64,000 nucleotides of DNA from positions 310,001 to 374,000 of the forward strand of contig NZ_NEQV01000001.1 of the NCBI RefSeq assembly GCF_002799245.1, read 5' to 3'. The stretch's first letter is position 1. The number at the start of each line of letters is the position of its first letter. A model generated the notes under the pieces. That model saw only the letters and a list, made by a program, of their open reading frames with translations. It was not told the DNA's origin and ran no database searches. The stretch is from Stenotrophomonas maltophilia. Lineage in GTDB: Bacteria > Pseudomonadota > Gammaproteobacteria > Xanthomonadales > Xanthomonadaceae. Position numbers and translations under genes: made by a program. Of the stretch, positions 17,191 through 27,900 are shown one piece after another.

Positions 17191-17598
17191 CTACGGACTG
17201 AAATAGCTACCATCTTCCAGCTTCCAGACAAAACCGCCAGGAACCCAGCCATATCCAGGCTTGGCAACCCAGAACATGTCCGGATCCCAGTCCAACTCAG
17301 GCGGCCAAGCCGCCATGAAGCGCTCAATCTGCTCATCAACGGTACCGCCCCAAAAGCCATTCACATCTTCGAGCCTGGCCCTCCCCTCCCTCAAAACAGC
17401 ACCTAAGCCCCACCGGAAGAACTGCTTCCTTTCTTCAAACGAAAGATCGGGAAGATAGTCAAAGCTATTCCACCAGATCACATCAACATCAAGACGCTCC
17501 ACCCTGCCAACAAACCCCCTTGCATCAAGATCACCCAACCAGTTATTGATCACTTGAACTTCTGGATTCCATGATTCGTCGCAGAGTTTTTGCATCAT
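17191..17598 (-). CDS. immunity-like hypothetical protein (135 residues), next to a cdiA fragment
   Basis: A small acidic protein rich in W, D and F (WWNSFDYLPDLSFEERKQFF; WPPELDWDPDMFW). It lacks signal and membrane segments. I cannot name the family. Immediately upstream in transcription lies a broken piece of cdiA (17695-17877), so this gene and that piece together look like a displaced cdiA-CT/cdiI module, with this gene as the immunity half. The start is ATG 17598 or 17595. Confidence 0.55.
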   Translation of the reverse strand: MMQKLCDESWNPEVQVINNWLGDLDARGFVGRVERLDVDVIWWNSFDYLPDLSFEERKQFFRWGLGAVLREGRARLEDVNGFWGGTVDEQIERFMAAWPPELDWDPDMFWVAKPGYGWVPGGFVWKLEDGSYFSP

Positions 17599-17694
17599 CT
17601 TTTAAACACAAGCGCCCGCCCTCCCGCCCGCCCTTAATCCTATTATTTTTTGCGAGGAGGCGCTCAGCACAAATGTACGCGCCACCGACGATAC

Positions 17695-17877
17695 TCAAGA
17701 TGATTGATAGCCATCAAACCCCCATCCCATAACCCTACAAGTTTGGCGGTTATTCCACCCCAAGTATCCACCTGAAAAGAATCGACGCAACTTGAAATCA
17801 GTCGCCGACGTGTGTTTACCGCCGATGGAGGCACTACCCTCGGTCAGGCGGCAAGGGTGCAGCCGCTGCCGCCAGTT
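17695..17877 (-). pseudogene. orphan cdiA fragment (displaced CdiA-CT remnant)
   Basis: The DNA at about 17802-17875 is clearly related to cdiA at about 20600-20675. On the minus strand the fragment reads LTEGSASIGGKHTSA, against LTEGNITIGGKQTSA in the intact gene. A one-base deletion just before this motif breaks the upstream frame, which otherwise also matches (TLA). Beyond the shared part, the frame diverges completely (DFKLRRFFSGGYLGWNN) and ends in TGA at 17695-17697. It is the join point of a former alternative C-terminus, now without promoter or secretion domain. Confidence 0.75.
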
Positions 17878-17880
17878 TAA

Positions 17881-18345
17881 TCAGGAAGAAATCAATATAA
17901 GAGAACCTTCACACCATGCCACTCCCGACAGAGAAAACAATCCATCAATCTCTTCAAAGAATCCGGACGAGAACACGGGTCCATCTGCAGAAATCAAGTG
18001 CCTTGAAACCACGCTAGAGCACACCGAAGAAGCAACCATATAGGAATCAAGCCAATACTTCTCCCCATCTTCGGAAAGCGCAAATGGATCGAACTGCGAC
18101 AGTTGAGCACAGAACTCCTCAGCACTGGTCAACCCAAGCTCATCAAGAATGTTTGGGACTGAGAACTTCCACACCCCTGAAACAAGACACCTGAGTGTCA
18201 AATCAACCGCAAACTGCCATTTTGCATCGTTACCAACCCCCTCACCCACGCCCAAAAGCGCATGGGGCGAGTATTCATCCAAACTGAGCAAATACACGTA
18301 CCACTCAGTTGCCTCGAAAATATCAATCGGTTCATGCAAATTCAT
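17881..18345 (-). CDS. immunity-like hypothetical protein (154 residues)
   Basis: A soluble acidic protein beginning NLHEPIDIFEATEWYVYLL, with a GAGGTG ribosome site just upstream of ATG 18345. It follows the presumed cognate immunity gene by 45 bp and precedes the cdiA fragment; its TGA (17881-17883) nearly touches that fragment. No family is recognised. It may be a second immunity gene retained from an earlier toxin cassette. Confidence 0.5.
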   Translation of the reverse strand: MNLHEPIDIFEATEWYVYLLSLDEYSPHALLGVGEGVGNDAKWQFAVDLTLRCLVSGVWKFSVPNILDELGLTSAEEFCAQLSQFDPFALSEDGEKYWLDSYMVASSVCSSVVSRHLISADGPVFSSGFFEEIDGLFSLSGVAWCEGSLILISS

Positions 18346-18390
18346 GGCACCTCACTTCTCACTTCGCCAGCTCGCTGCCGAACATCCTTC

Positions 18391-18729
18391 CTAAACAAGC
18401 CTAGACCAGACGAGATGTATCGTTGGTTCAAGCACCAACTCAGCCTTGGATAGGCCCAGCTCAGAAATAAATTCAATACGCAAACCGGACCTTCCAGCAT
18501 ATTCAAATATCGAAATCGAATCCACACCCTCCGATGAGATAACAGAAACCTCCACCCCACCAATAAAAATTGAAACCTGAAAAGACCGCATTACCAAGCT
18601 AAAGGAGAACTCAACCTCAACCTGCCCTTCCGAGCCCTCCCTGTAAACAAACAGGCCAATTTCCGGATCCACCTTAAAAGGCTCAAGCCCAAACCTCTCA
18701 AGAAATTCTTCACGCGCCGGATACTTCAT
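18391..18729 (-). CDS. cdiI: probable CdiI immunity protein (cognate to the cdiA C-terminus)
   Basis: A 112-residue protein starting at ATG 18729 with AAGGTGG upstream. It is the first gene after cdiA, and lies 12 bp after the stop that would end the full toxin frame (18742). It is beta-rich and acidic (EGQVEVEFSFSLVM; VEVSVISSEG), as expected for a small protein that binds and blocks a toxin domain. I do not recognise its family; the assignment rests on position, spacing and size. If the toxin is inactive because of the TAG at 18901, this gene may be kept for protection against siblings that still carry the active toxin. Confidence 0.65.
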   Translation of the reverse strand: MKYPAREEFLERFGLEPFKVDPEIGLFVYREGSEGQVEVEFSFSLVMRSFQVSIFIGGVEVSVISSEGVDSISIFEYAGRSGLRIEFISELGLSKAELVLEPTIHLVWSRLV

Positions 18730-18741
18730 AGTCCACCTTAT

Positions 18742-18903
18742 TTATCGAGAGGGAATGAAAGTACTGAATTTTCGAGTACCGTCATCCATTACTTGAAAAC
18801 TTGATCTTAGCATGACAGCGCTCCCCGAAGGCCCAATGAGCAATGACTCACGGGTCTCAAATCTACCAAATTCATTCGAGTAAGAGCTGACAACATTACC
18901 CTA
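18742..18903 (-). pseudogene. remainder of the CdiA toxin frame behind an in-frame TAG
   Basis: After the TAG at 18903-18901 the cdiA frame continues for 52 codons to TAA at 18742-18744. It reads GNVVSSYSNEFGRFETRESL, then LIGPSGSAV and FSTFIPSR. The part before the stop (FDYIFGRVKSNEHNSARS ... GRKILIEHLDKVVRA) and the part after it fit together as one toxin-type domain that is common at the end of two-partner secretion proteins. In relatives as I remember them, a polar residue precedes the GN(V/I)V strand, so a single-base change (for example GAG to TAG) would explain the stop. Confidence 0.75.
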
Positions 18904-21900
18904 TGCACGAACCACTTTATCGAGATGCTCTATCAGGATTTTCCGCCCGAACGCACTATCATTAATACCCAGACGACGCATCTCAACGAACAACTGCGTT
19001 GATCTCGCGGAGTTATGCTCATTACTTTTAACCCGGCCGAATATGTAATCGAACTTAGCTGGCGCAACCGTAACCATGGAAGGAACTGGTAGTGCCAGCT
19101 CCGTACGCTGTGACTCTCTGCCCAGTTGTTGCCCTTTCCCCGGACCTTGGGGGACACCGAGCCCCCCCGTCTGAGGCAAAAGTCCGGTCCTGTTCACAAA
19201 TCTCACTGCTCCGATGTTGGCCAAGGCCCCCATCGTCAACGTCAGCGCTCGTCGATTCTCTTCGCTCGCGCCACCCAACGTTGCGGCAATGAACGCGGCA
19301 CTGGCGATAGCACTTGAAGCTTGAGCGTCATGTACAGCGAAGAAGTTCCTAAGCTGCATTGCTGAGGGAAGCAAGTCTTCGGAACGAGTGATTTCAAGCC
19401 CAGACTGCTTCAACGCAGCATCGTACAGGCGCTCGTTTGCCCCTTTGCCACGATAGATTAAATCTTCAAACCACGAATAGTTTGCATCCTTGTATGCCTT
19501 CTGGTCAGTCCCCAAACCGACATAGGGTCGCCCATAGGACTGCGACGGGTTGATTCCCTGCAATTCGCCAGGATTCAGAGAACCACTGTTGGCGAGGAAC
19601 TGCTTCTGTAGCCCCGGAAGGTCTAGCGGACCGTTTTGCAGTTCGTAACGATTGATATAAGTCGCGAGATCTGCGGCTTGAACCTCAGTCAGGGTCTCTC
19701 CTGCCAACGCCTTCCGGAGCAACCCCGCACTCATCTGGTCCGCAGCATCAAGCAGAACCAGTTCCAAGGATTCCTGTTTATCCAGCCCCCCCTGCCGCTT
19801 GGCCTTCTCGCGGAGATGAACCATCCGAGCATGATCGTCATTGCCAAGGAAATTGTTCTCAACCGAATTCTTGGCAATCCCCGCATTCAACGCGATCCCG
19901 GCCAGATCCTGCCCTGACAACCCACCCGCCAGCACACCCACCGCCTGCGACAACGCCAGCACCATCTCCTTCTGTTCCGGGCTCAGCGTGGAGGGGTTTC
20001 CGCCAGTCAACGTATTGGTCAGCACCGTCGCCGCCAACTCGCCGCCGGCTGCTGACACCGCTCCGGTTCCCGCGCTGCCACCATTGGCTTCTGCCAGCAG
20101 CGCACCCAACACCGCGTGCGACAGCAATTGCAGAGTCGCATTGGGATCGCTGCCGTGGTTCGAGTCAAGCTTGCTGCCGATGAAGTAAGCGGCATAGGGC
20201 GCCAGCGCATTGGACGCGGCCTGACCGGCGCCCTGGCCGGCTACGCCCCCTATCACAGCCGTCGTCACTGCGCTCAGGGCACGGCTGTACTCACCGCCAT
20301 CACCCCATTTCTTCGCATCGTTATAAGCTTGGCTATTTGCGGTCAGCACCTTATCGCGTTGCGCTGCGCTAAGCGCGTTGAATGCCTTTTTATCATCGGT
20401 TGACAGGCCATCGTAGTACGCCTGGGTTGCCTTGTTGCTCTGATAGGCTTGAACGTCCCAGGCAATCTGCTGGCTGGTGGCCATCACCGTCCCCGCCGCA
20501 GCCGCCATCGCCTGCTGGTCCGCCAGCAGCTTGCTCGCATCCGGCAATGCCTCCAGCGCACGATGCGCTCCACTGGCATCGGTGTTGATGCCCAGCTCAG
20601 CCGCCGACGTCTGTTTGCCACCGATGGTGATGTTGCCCTCGGTCAAGGTGGCAAGGGTGGAGCTGCTGTCGCTGCCCTTCTCCATCATCGGCAGGCCCGG
20701 ACCACCTCGCGGTGCGGCAGTTCCCGGCTTGGGCGTCCAGCCATCCATCTGCCCGCCCGCACCACCACTGATGCTGCCGGAGCTGGCCGTGTAGTCCATG
20801 TGGTTCTGCAGGTCAGTGAACGTCAGCGAGCCCGCAGTCAGTTCGCTGTTGCCCGCATGGGTGCTGGCAATCGCGCCGCCCACCAGATTCACGTGGCCGG
20901 CGTCGACGTGGTACCCGCCATTGCCGGCAAACAGGCCGCTCTGCTGGCCAACACCCTGATAGCTGCCGCTGGCCTTGCCTGCACTGGCGTAACCGTCGGC
21001 ATTCCACGCGGTACCGAACGACACCTGCACTCGACCGCCCACCTGGCTGTTCCTGGACATGCTCTCGGCGATGTCCTGCAACGACTCGATGGTCAGCGTG
21101 CCGCCGGTCTTGACGTCGATGCGATCGGCGGTCGCCGTGGCGCCACGCAGGGTGGTATCGCCCTCGGCCTTCATCGAGATGTTCTTGCCGGTCAACGTGG
21201 TGTTCTGCCGGGTGCTGCTCTCGGCATTGGCCTTGCTGCTGCCAACACTCGCTTCGGCGTACACATACACGCCGGTCTGTGCGCCGACCGAGACGCCCAC
21301 GCCGACTTCGGCGCCGGCATTGCTGCTCTTGCTGCGGTCGGCCACATGCGCCTTGCCTGCTTCCAGCAGAATGTCGCCGGCCGAATCCAGGCTGAGCGTG
21401 TTGCCCGCACTCAGATTGCCCTGCACCACATGGATGTCGCCTGTCGTGCTGGTCAGGTTGACGTTACCACCGCCCTGGATGGTCGAGCCACGCGACACCA
21501 TGCTGCTGCCATCGGCACTGCTGTTGGCGGTCTTGAAGCCGATACCGGCCTCGGCCCTGAACAGTTCGCCGCTGCCGCCACGGCCGGACAGCGCCGAGAT
21601 CGCACTGGCTGCCTGGTAGGCGTTGGCGCCCGCTGCCATACCCTGCATCTTCTGCAGGCGATCATCGGACTGACGGGCCGCGTCCACGTTGTTGATCAGG
21701 TCGATCAACGGCGACTTCACCCGCGCGAACACGCCGATCTTCAGGTCCTTGTCGCTCTGCGAGTAGTGGCCGCTTTCGTTGGCGGTCAGCAGCTCGATCT
21801 CGGCGGCGGTGATGTTCACGTCCTTGGCCGCGACTACATTGCTGGCCGTCTGCGTGTACTTGCCTCCGGCGGTCAGGTTCACGCTGCCGCCCAGACTGCC

Positions 21901-24900
21901 GATGCTGCTGGCCACCTGTGACACCTGCGCGCTGTCGTCCTGGTGCTGCTCGCGGTGCCAGCCGGAGAACTTCTCGGTATCCGATATCTGTACCGTGCCG
22001 ATCGCCTTGCTGTCCGACGAATTGGCGTTGCTGACCGTATCCTGCCCGCTGCGGACCAGCAGATCACCGGCCGCACGGATGCTGACGTCCTTCTCGGCGG
22101 CGATGTTGGCTGCGGTCAGGCTGATGTTGCCCTCGGTGGTGGCCATGCGAACGCCACCGCCAACCGACAGCTGCGTGCCGGTGATGGTGTCGCTGCTGCC
22201 GCTGCCCTGGCTCTGCGAGTTGTTGGTACCGAACGGCAGGCCGCTGGTGTTGTTGGCAAAGCCCCAACCCTTGCCGCGGCTGCTGCTGTCGCTGCGCTCG
22301 GTGTTGTGGGCCACGTCGAACACGATGTCCTTGGTGGCCAGCAGCACAGCGTTGCCCTCGGCCGACATCTGCGTGCCTTGGCTGAGGATCGAGCCCCCGT
22401 TGGCAATCAACGTGAGATCGCCACCTGCAGCCAACTGGCTGACACGGGCATCACTGGTCGAATGGCTCTGTTCGCTGTTGGTGCGCTGGCTGCCGGCAGT
22501 CACCACGGTCGAAGTGGTGGCCGCACGCAGGCCGGAGGCTGCGCCTTCAGCGGTGCGGGTGATCCGCCCCATCGCCGAGCCACTGTCGGCCATGCCGTCG
22601 GTGGTCGAATCGCGGGCGCTGCGGTAGGCCTTGGTCGGGTCGTAGGTCACGCCCACCGAGAACCCGCTGGACTTGCTGGCCTGGCTGGATTGGCTGTCCG
22701 TGGTGTCCTGTCGCGCCAGCAGCGCAATGTCCTTGCCCACCAGTGTCAGGTTCTCGCCTGCGGCGACGTCCGAGGCCTCGATCGTCAGTGCGTTGCCAGC
22801 ATTGATCAGCACATTGCCGTCGCGCGAGGCGATCGCCGATCCCACCTGGGTGGTGGACTGCTCGGCGCGGGTGCTGCTGTTCTTCGCGCTGCTGTAGCCG
22901 ACCGATGCCACGCCGTTGCCGAAGCCTCCGGTAACGCCGGATTTCTTTTTGCTCTCGCTGGACTCACTGCTGTGATGATCCTCGGCGGCAGTGATCAGCA
23001 CATTGTTGCCAGCCCCCAGAATCACGTTGCCGGTGGCATCGACCACCGCACCTACCGCAGTCAGATCGCGGCCAGCCGTGATGTTGATGCGCTCGCCCTG
23101 GATCGCCGTGCCAATGGCATAGCTGTCGCTGGCGTCGACGCTGCGCGTGGTGGTGGTGCTGGAGAGTGTCTTCTTTTTCTTGTCGTAGCTGTCCAGGCTG
23201 TAGTCGTGCGTCTCGTTGGCCGAGAGCAGGTTGACGTCGCGGCCCGCAGCCACGCTTACCGCGCCGTCATTGCTGTCGACCAACGCAGCTGTCAGGTTCA
23301 CGTCCCGGCCCGCGTTCAGCAGCAGATTGTCCCCGGCCTGCAACATGCTGCCGCGCACCGTCTCATCACTCTGGCTGACCTGCAGCGAGCTGCGCTTGCC
23401 TGCATTGGCAAAATCGCGGCTCTCGCTGTCCACCAGCGCCTGGCTGTTGATGTCTCCGCCGGCCTGCAGCGCCAGACCGCCCGCCGCCTTGATCTGCGCG
23501 GCGGCCAGGTTGATGTCGCTGCCTGCGGACAGCACTACGTCACCTGCGCCCTGCACCGAGGTGGCAGCGTGTGTTGTCCTGCTGCTGCGCTGGTGGTTGC
23601 GCTCGTCGAAGGTGGCGTCGCGGCGTTCCTCCAGCGCAATCGCGCCGACATCCAGATTGCCGCCTGCGGCCAGCTGGGTCAGGCCACCGGCACCGGCGTT
23701 GCGGATCTGTGCGGCCTGCAGGCTGATGTCACCGCCGGCCACCACCGACAGCATGCCGTCGCCACTGGGGTTGGTTACATACAGGCCGGCGACCCGATCG
23801 ATGCGATTGGTCTCGTACTGGTAGGTGCCACCACCGCGCTGTGTCTCCACCGTGGAGGCCACCGTGACATCGCCCGCGGCCTTGACCGACAGCGCATCGG
23901 ACGCCGTCACCGTCGCCCCGGTGATGCGGATGTCCTTGTCCGAGGACAGCCCGACGTACTGGCCGGAAATGCTGCCGCCGAGGTGCTCGATGTTGCCGGC
24001 GTCGATGGTCACCAGCTTGCGGCCGGCGATGTTGCCGGTGTTGACCAGGCCATTGCCCAGTTTGATATCGACATTGGCACCGGCCAGCAGTGCACCCTGC
24101 CCGTCGAGGTCACCCGGGCGCAGGCGCAGGTAGACCTGCGGCACCAGCGCAGTGGTGGTACTGCCGTCGGCCAGGGTGACGGTCTGCTCGACCAGCCAGA
24201 CGATGTCACTGGTCAGCTGTGCCATCTGTGCTTCGGTCAGCGCCACGCCGGGGCGCAGGCCCCATTCGCTGGCGACCGTGGCACCGGCCTCCAGCAGCGC
24301 GCGGTACTGCGCCTCGTCGCTGGCGTAGCCGTCGAGGAAGCGGCGACCGGTCAGCTGGCCGATCTGCTCGCGCACCAGCTTCTGCTCGTAGTAGCCATCA
24401 CCCAGGCGCTTCTGCACGGTATCGGGCGAGTAGCCCATCTGGCCCAGCAGGTGGTCCGAGCTCAGCCAGGTCGTGTGGTCGGTGAAACGCGGATCGGTCT
24501 CGACCAGGTAGTGGCCACCGTTGGGGTTGACGTTGAACAGGCTGGCGCTCGGCGCGCGCGTGTCCGGTGCGCCCATCGCGATGCGGTCCGGCGATCCGCC
24601 ACTGGCCGCGACCACGCGCGGCCCGGACGTGCCGCTGTTGCCGCTCACGCCGCCGACGCTGCCACCTTGCTGGGTGCCGGCGGCATCGGCCGCCTGCGCC
24701 AGCGCGCGTTCGGCACCGGTGCCGGTGGACTGGCCCGGCCCCTGCGCACCGCCATGGCCCGGCCCATCCGGCAGGGCCTTGGGGCCCTGCACGTTGAGGT
24801 TGGCCATGGCCGAACCATTCTGCACGTTCGGTGCGTTGCGGCCCTGGTTGAGGTTGCTCAGGTCACCGACGTCGATGACCAACGTGCCTCCACTGGTGAT

Positions 24901-27900
24901 GCTGCCACCGATCCTGCCGATCTCCTCGGAGATCGTTTCATTGCTCCAGGTGACCCGTTCGTTGCTGTAGGTGTGGCCCACGTTGTTGAATTCATGGGTG
25001 CGGAACAGCGTCTGCGCCAGATTCTCCACCTTCGCCGTCGTGGTCAGACCCACGATGCTCAGGTTGCCCCCTGCGGCGATGCTGCCGTAGTGGTTCTTCA
25101 GGTTGTCGGTGCCGATGCGCATCGCGCCGCCGGAGCGGATCACCGCATCGGCGCCTACCCCGGCGCCGAGCACATCTTCGGTCACTGTCCGGGTGGCAAT
25201 GCGGTACTGCTCGTTGCTGCTGACGTTGTTGCCACCCGAGCCGCGCGGATTGGTCAGCGTATGATCCGGATCGTTGTAGTCCTTGTAGGTCCACAACTGC
25301 ACGCAGTTGGTGGTGCAGGTTCCGTAGTCGCTGGAATAGGTCAGCTTGTCGTCGACATAGCGGAATGCCGGCGCATCGGGATGCAGGGTGCTCAGCTCGG
25401 TGAACGGATCATCCGCGCCGACGCGCACCTGGTCCGGATTGACCTGGTTGTCCTGCCGGCCGACGTAGTACATCACTACCGTGCCATCCTGCACGTTCAG
25501 GCGCGCGCGCTCGCCCAGGCCGGCATACAGGCCACCGCGCCCGAAGAAGTAGGCACTGGTCTTCGAGCTCAGGCGCACCACCGCGCGATGCACGGTGAAG
25601 CCATCAGGCGTGATGTGCGGCGTGTCTTCGAGGATGTCGGCCGGGTCGAGGTAGTACACCTCGTGCGCGGAGTAATGACTGGTACTGCGGATGTTCTCGG
25701 TACCGTTCTTGCCGTTGCGCCACCATGCCGGGCGATCCAGCCGCACCGGATCCATCACGGTCGTGGCCTGCGAAACGACCACGTTCTCGCGGATGTTGTT
25801 GACCACCTGCGCATCGATGGACAGGTTGCCGCTCACATCGATGACCGAGCTGATGTTGTCGATCCGCCCCGCAATGCCGCTGGCGATCCGGTCGGCGCCC
25901 AGCGCGCCACCGATGGCAGCATCACCGCCACTGTAGATCAGGCCCTTGCCGGTGTTCTGCAGCTCGCGCACGCCCAGGTCCAGCCGCTCGCGTGCGGCCA
26001 CGGTGCCGACGCGGGTGGCACCACCGGCCTCTTCGGCGCGGTTCTTCAGCACGCCGGTGGAGATCGCCACGCGATCACCGTAGATGCGCCCGGTGCCAAG
26101 ATTGTCGATCTCGCCGGCCTCCAGGTGGGTCAGCGCGCCATCGATCAGGCCGCGGTTGGTCAGCTGGCCACGGGCATTGAGGTGGGTCGTGCCCTGGCTG
26201 GAGATCTCACCCGACGCCGCATTGGTGATGTTCTGCGCGTTGAGGTCGAGATTGCCACCACGCACGACGCCCTGGTTGTCCAGGTCGCCGGACAGGTTCA
26301 GCGACAGCGTGCCGTTGGCGATCCATTCGCCACGATGGCTCAGGCCCTGCTGCAGGGTGAGGCCGAGGTCACGCTGCGCATGCACCTGGCCGTCTTCGCT
26401 GAGCGCACGTGCCACCAGCGTCTGGCTGCCATCGGCGCGCAGCAGGCCACCACTGTTGGCGACGTTGTCCGCCCGGCTGTCCAGGTTGCCGCCGGTGCTG
26501 ATCACGCCGCCGGTGTTCTGCAGCTGGCCATTGATCTCCAGTCGCGCGCCGCCATCGGTGACGACCTGGCCCTGGCTGTTGTCCAGCCACTGTGCGCCGA
26601 ACTGCAGCTGGCCCGCCTGCAGGCCACGCGTGCCATCGCCGCCACGGGTGTTGCGGTTGTCCACGCTGCCGGCAGTGAGGGCCAGCAGCTGCCCGGCCGC
26701 GATCGCACCGGCAGCGTTGTCCAGGTGCCCGCCCAGGGTCAGGTCGAGGTTGCGCCCGGCCTGCACGCGACCACTGGCATTGGCCAGCGTCGCCGCCTGC
26801 AGGGACAGGTTCGCAGCGCTGGCAAGCGTTCCACCGGCACTGTTGTCGACACCGGCCAGCAGCAAGCGAGCATCGCCTTGCGCATTCACTGCACCGCCAC
26901 GGTTGTCCAGCACACCGCCTTCCAGCTGCAGCTTTCCGGCCGCCAGCAGTCCGCCGCTGCCGGCGGTGGCGCGGTTGTCGATGTCCTGCCCCGCGGTATC
27001 GATGTGCAGATCGGCAGCCGACTGCACGCGGCCGCCCTGGTTGTCCAGAACGCCGCTACGCACGCTCAGCACGCCCTTCTGCGTGCCCACGGTGCCAGCA
27101 CGGTTGTCCAGCCGCTGGCCACGGGTATCGATGTCCAGCTGGCCACCCAGCAGCGTGCCGCGCTGGTTGTCCAGGCCGTTGCCCTGCAGCTGCAACCGCT
27201 CGCCAGCCTGCATCGCGCCGTCGCTGTTGTCCACGCCTGCCGCTGTGGTCACCACCAGGTCCTTGCCGGCAACCAGGGTGCCGTGGCGGTTGTCGAGACT
27301 GCCAGCGTCCAGGGTCATGGTGCCGGTGCTGGACAGCAGGCCCTGCTCGCCATTGTCGAGACGACCGTCAACGCCCAGCACCAGCGCGCTGCCGCCCGCA
27401 TGCACGGTACCGCCCAGGTTGCCCAGGCTGGCTGCGGTGATGGTGCCGGCACCGCCCAGCAGGATGCGACCCTTCTGGTTGTCCAGCGCCTGGCCGATCG
27501 CCAGCGTGGAGTGACCGCTGCCTGCACCCTGCAGCGTGCCCTGTGCATTGATCAGCTGCTGCGCGCTGACATCCAGCGCGCCATTGCTGGCCAGCGAACC
27601 GCCGCGATTGTCCAGCACACCCTGTACGCGCAGGCGCAGCGCATCTTCACCGGTTGCGGTGAGCGTGCCACCGGCGGTGGTCAGGCTGTCGGCGGTGATG
27701 TCGACGCGGCGCGCCGAGGTGGTTGCCCCGCTCAGGTCGAGGCTGGCGCCATCCAGCACGAAGCTGCCATTGCTCAGCACGCTGCCGCCATTGCCCAGCA
27801 GGGTCTGCGCCGAGACCTGCAGCTGGCCGCTGCCGGCGTGCTGGATCCTGCCTGCACTGTTGTCCAGCGTCCGGGCCAACAGGGTCAGGTCGCCATTGCC

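Noticed and set aside
17103-17360. Minus-strand frame of 85 codons over the 135-residue gene
   Set aside because: It overlaps the better-supported 17191-17598 frame in another phase and its product is C/R/W-rich without any recognisable feature.
18901-18903. TAG as a pyrrolysine codon
   Set aside because: No pylTSBCD-type genes are seen here and the lineage is not known to use pyrrolysine. A nonsense change or ordinary suppression is more likely.
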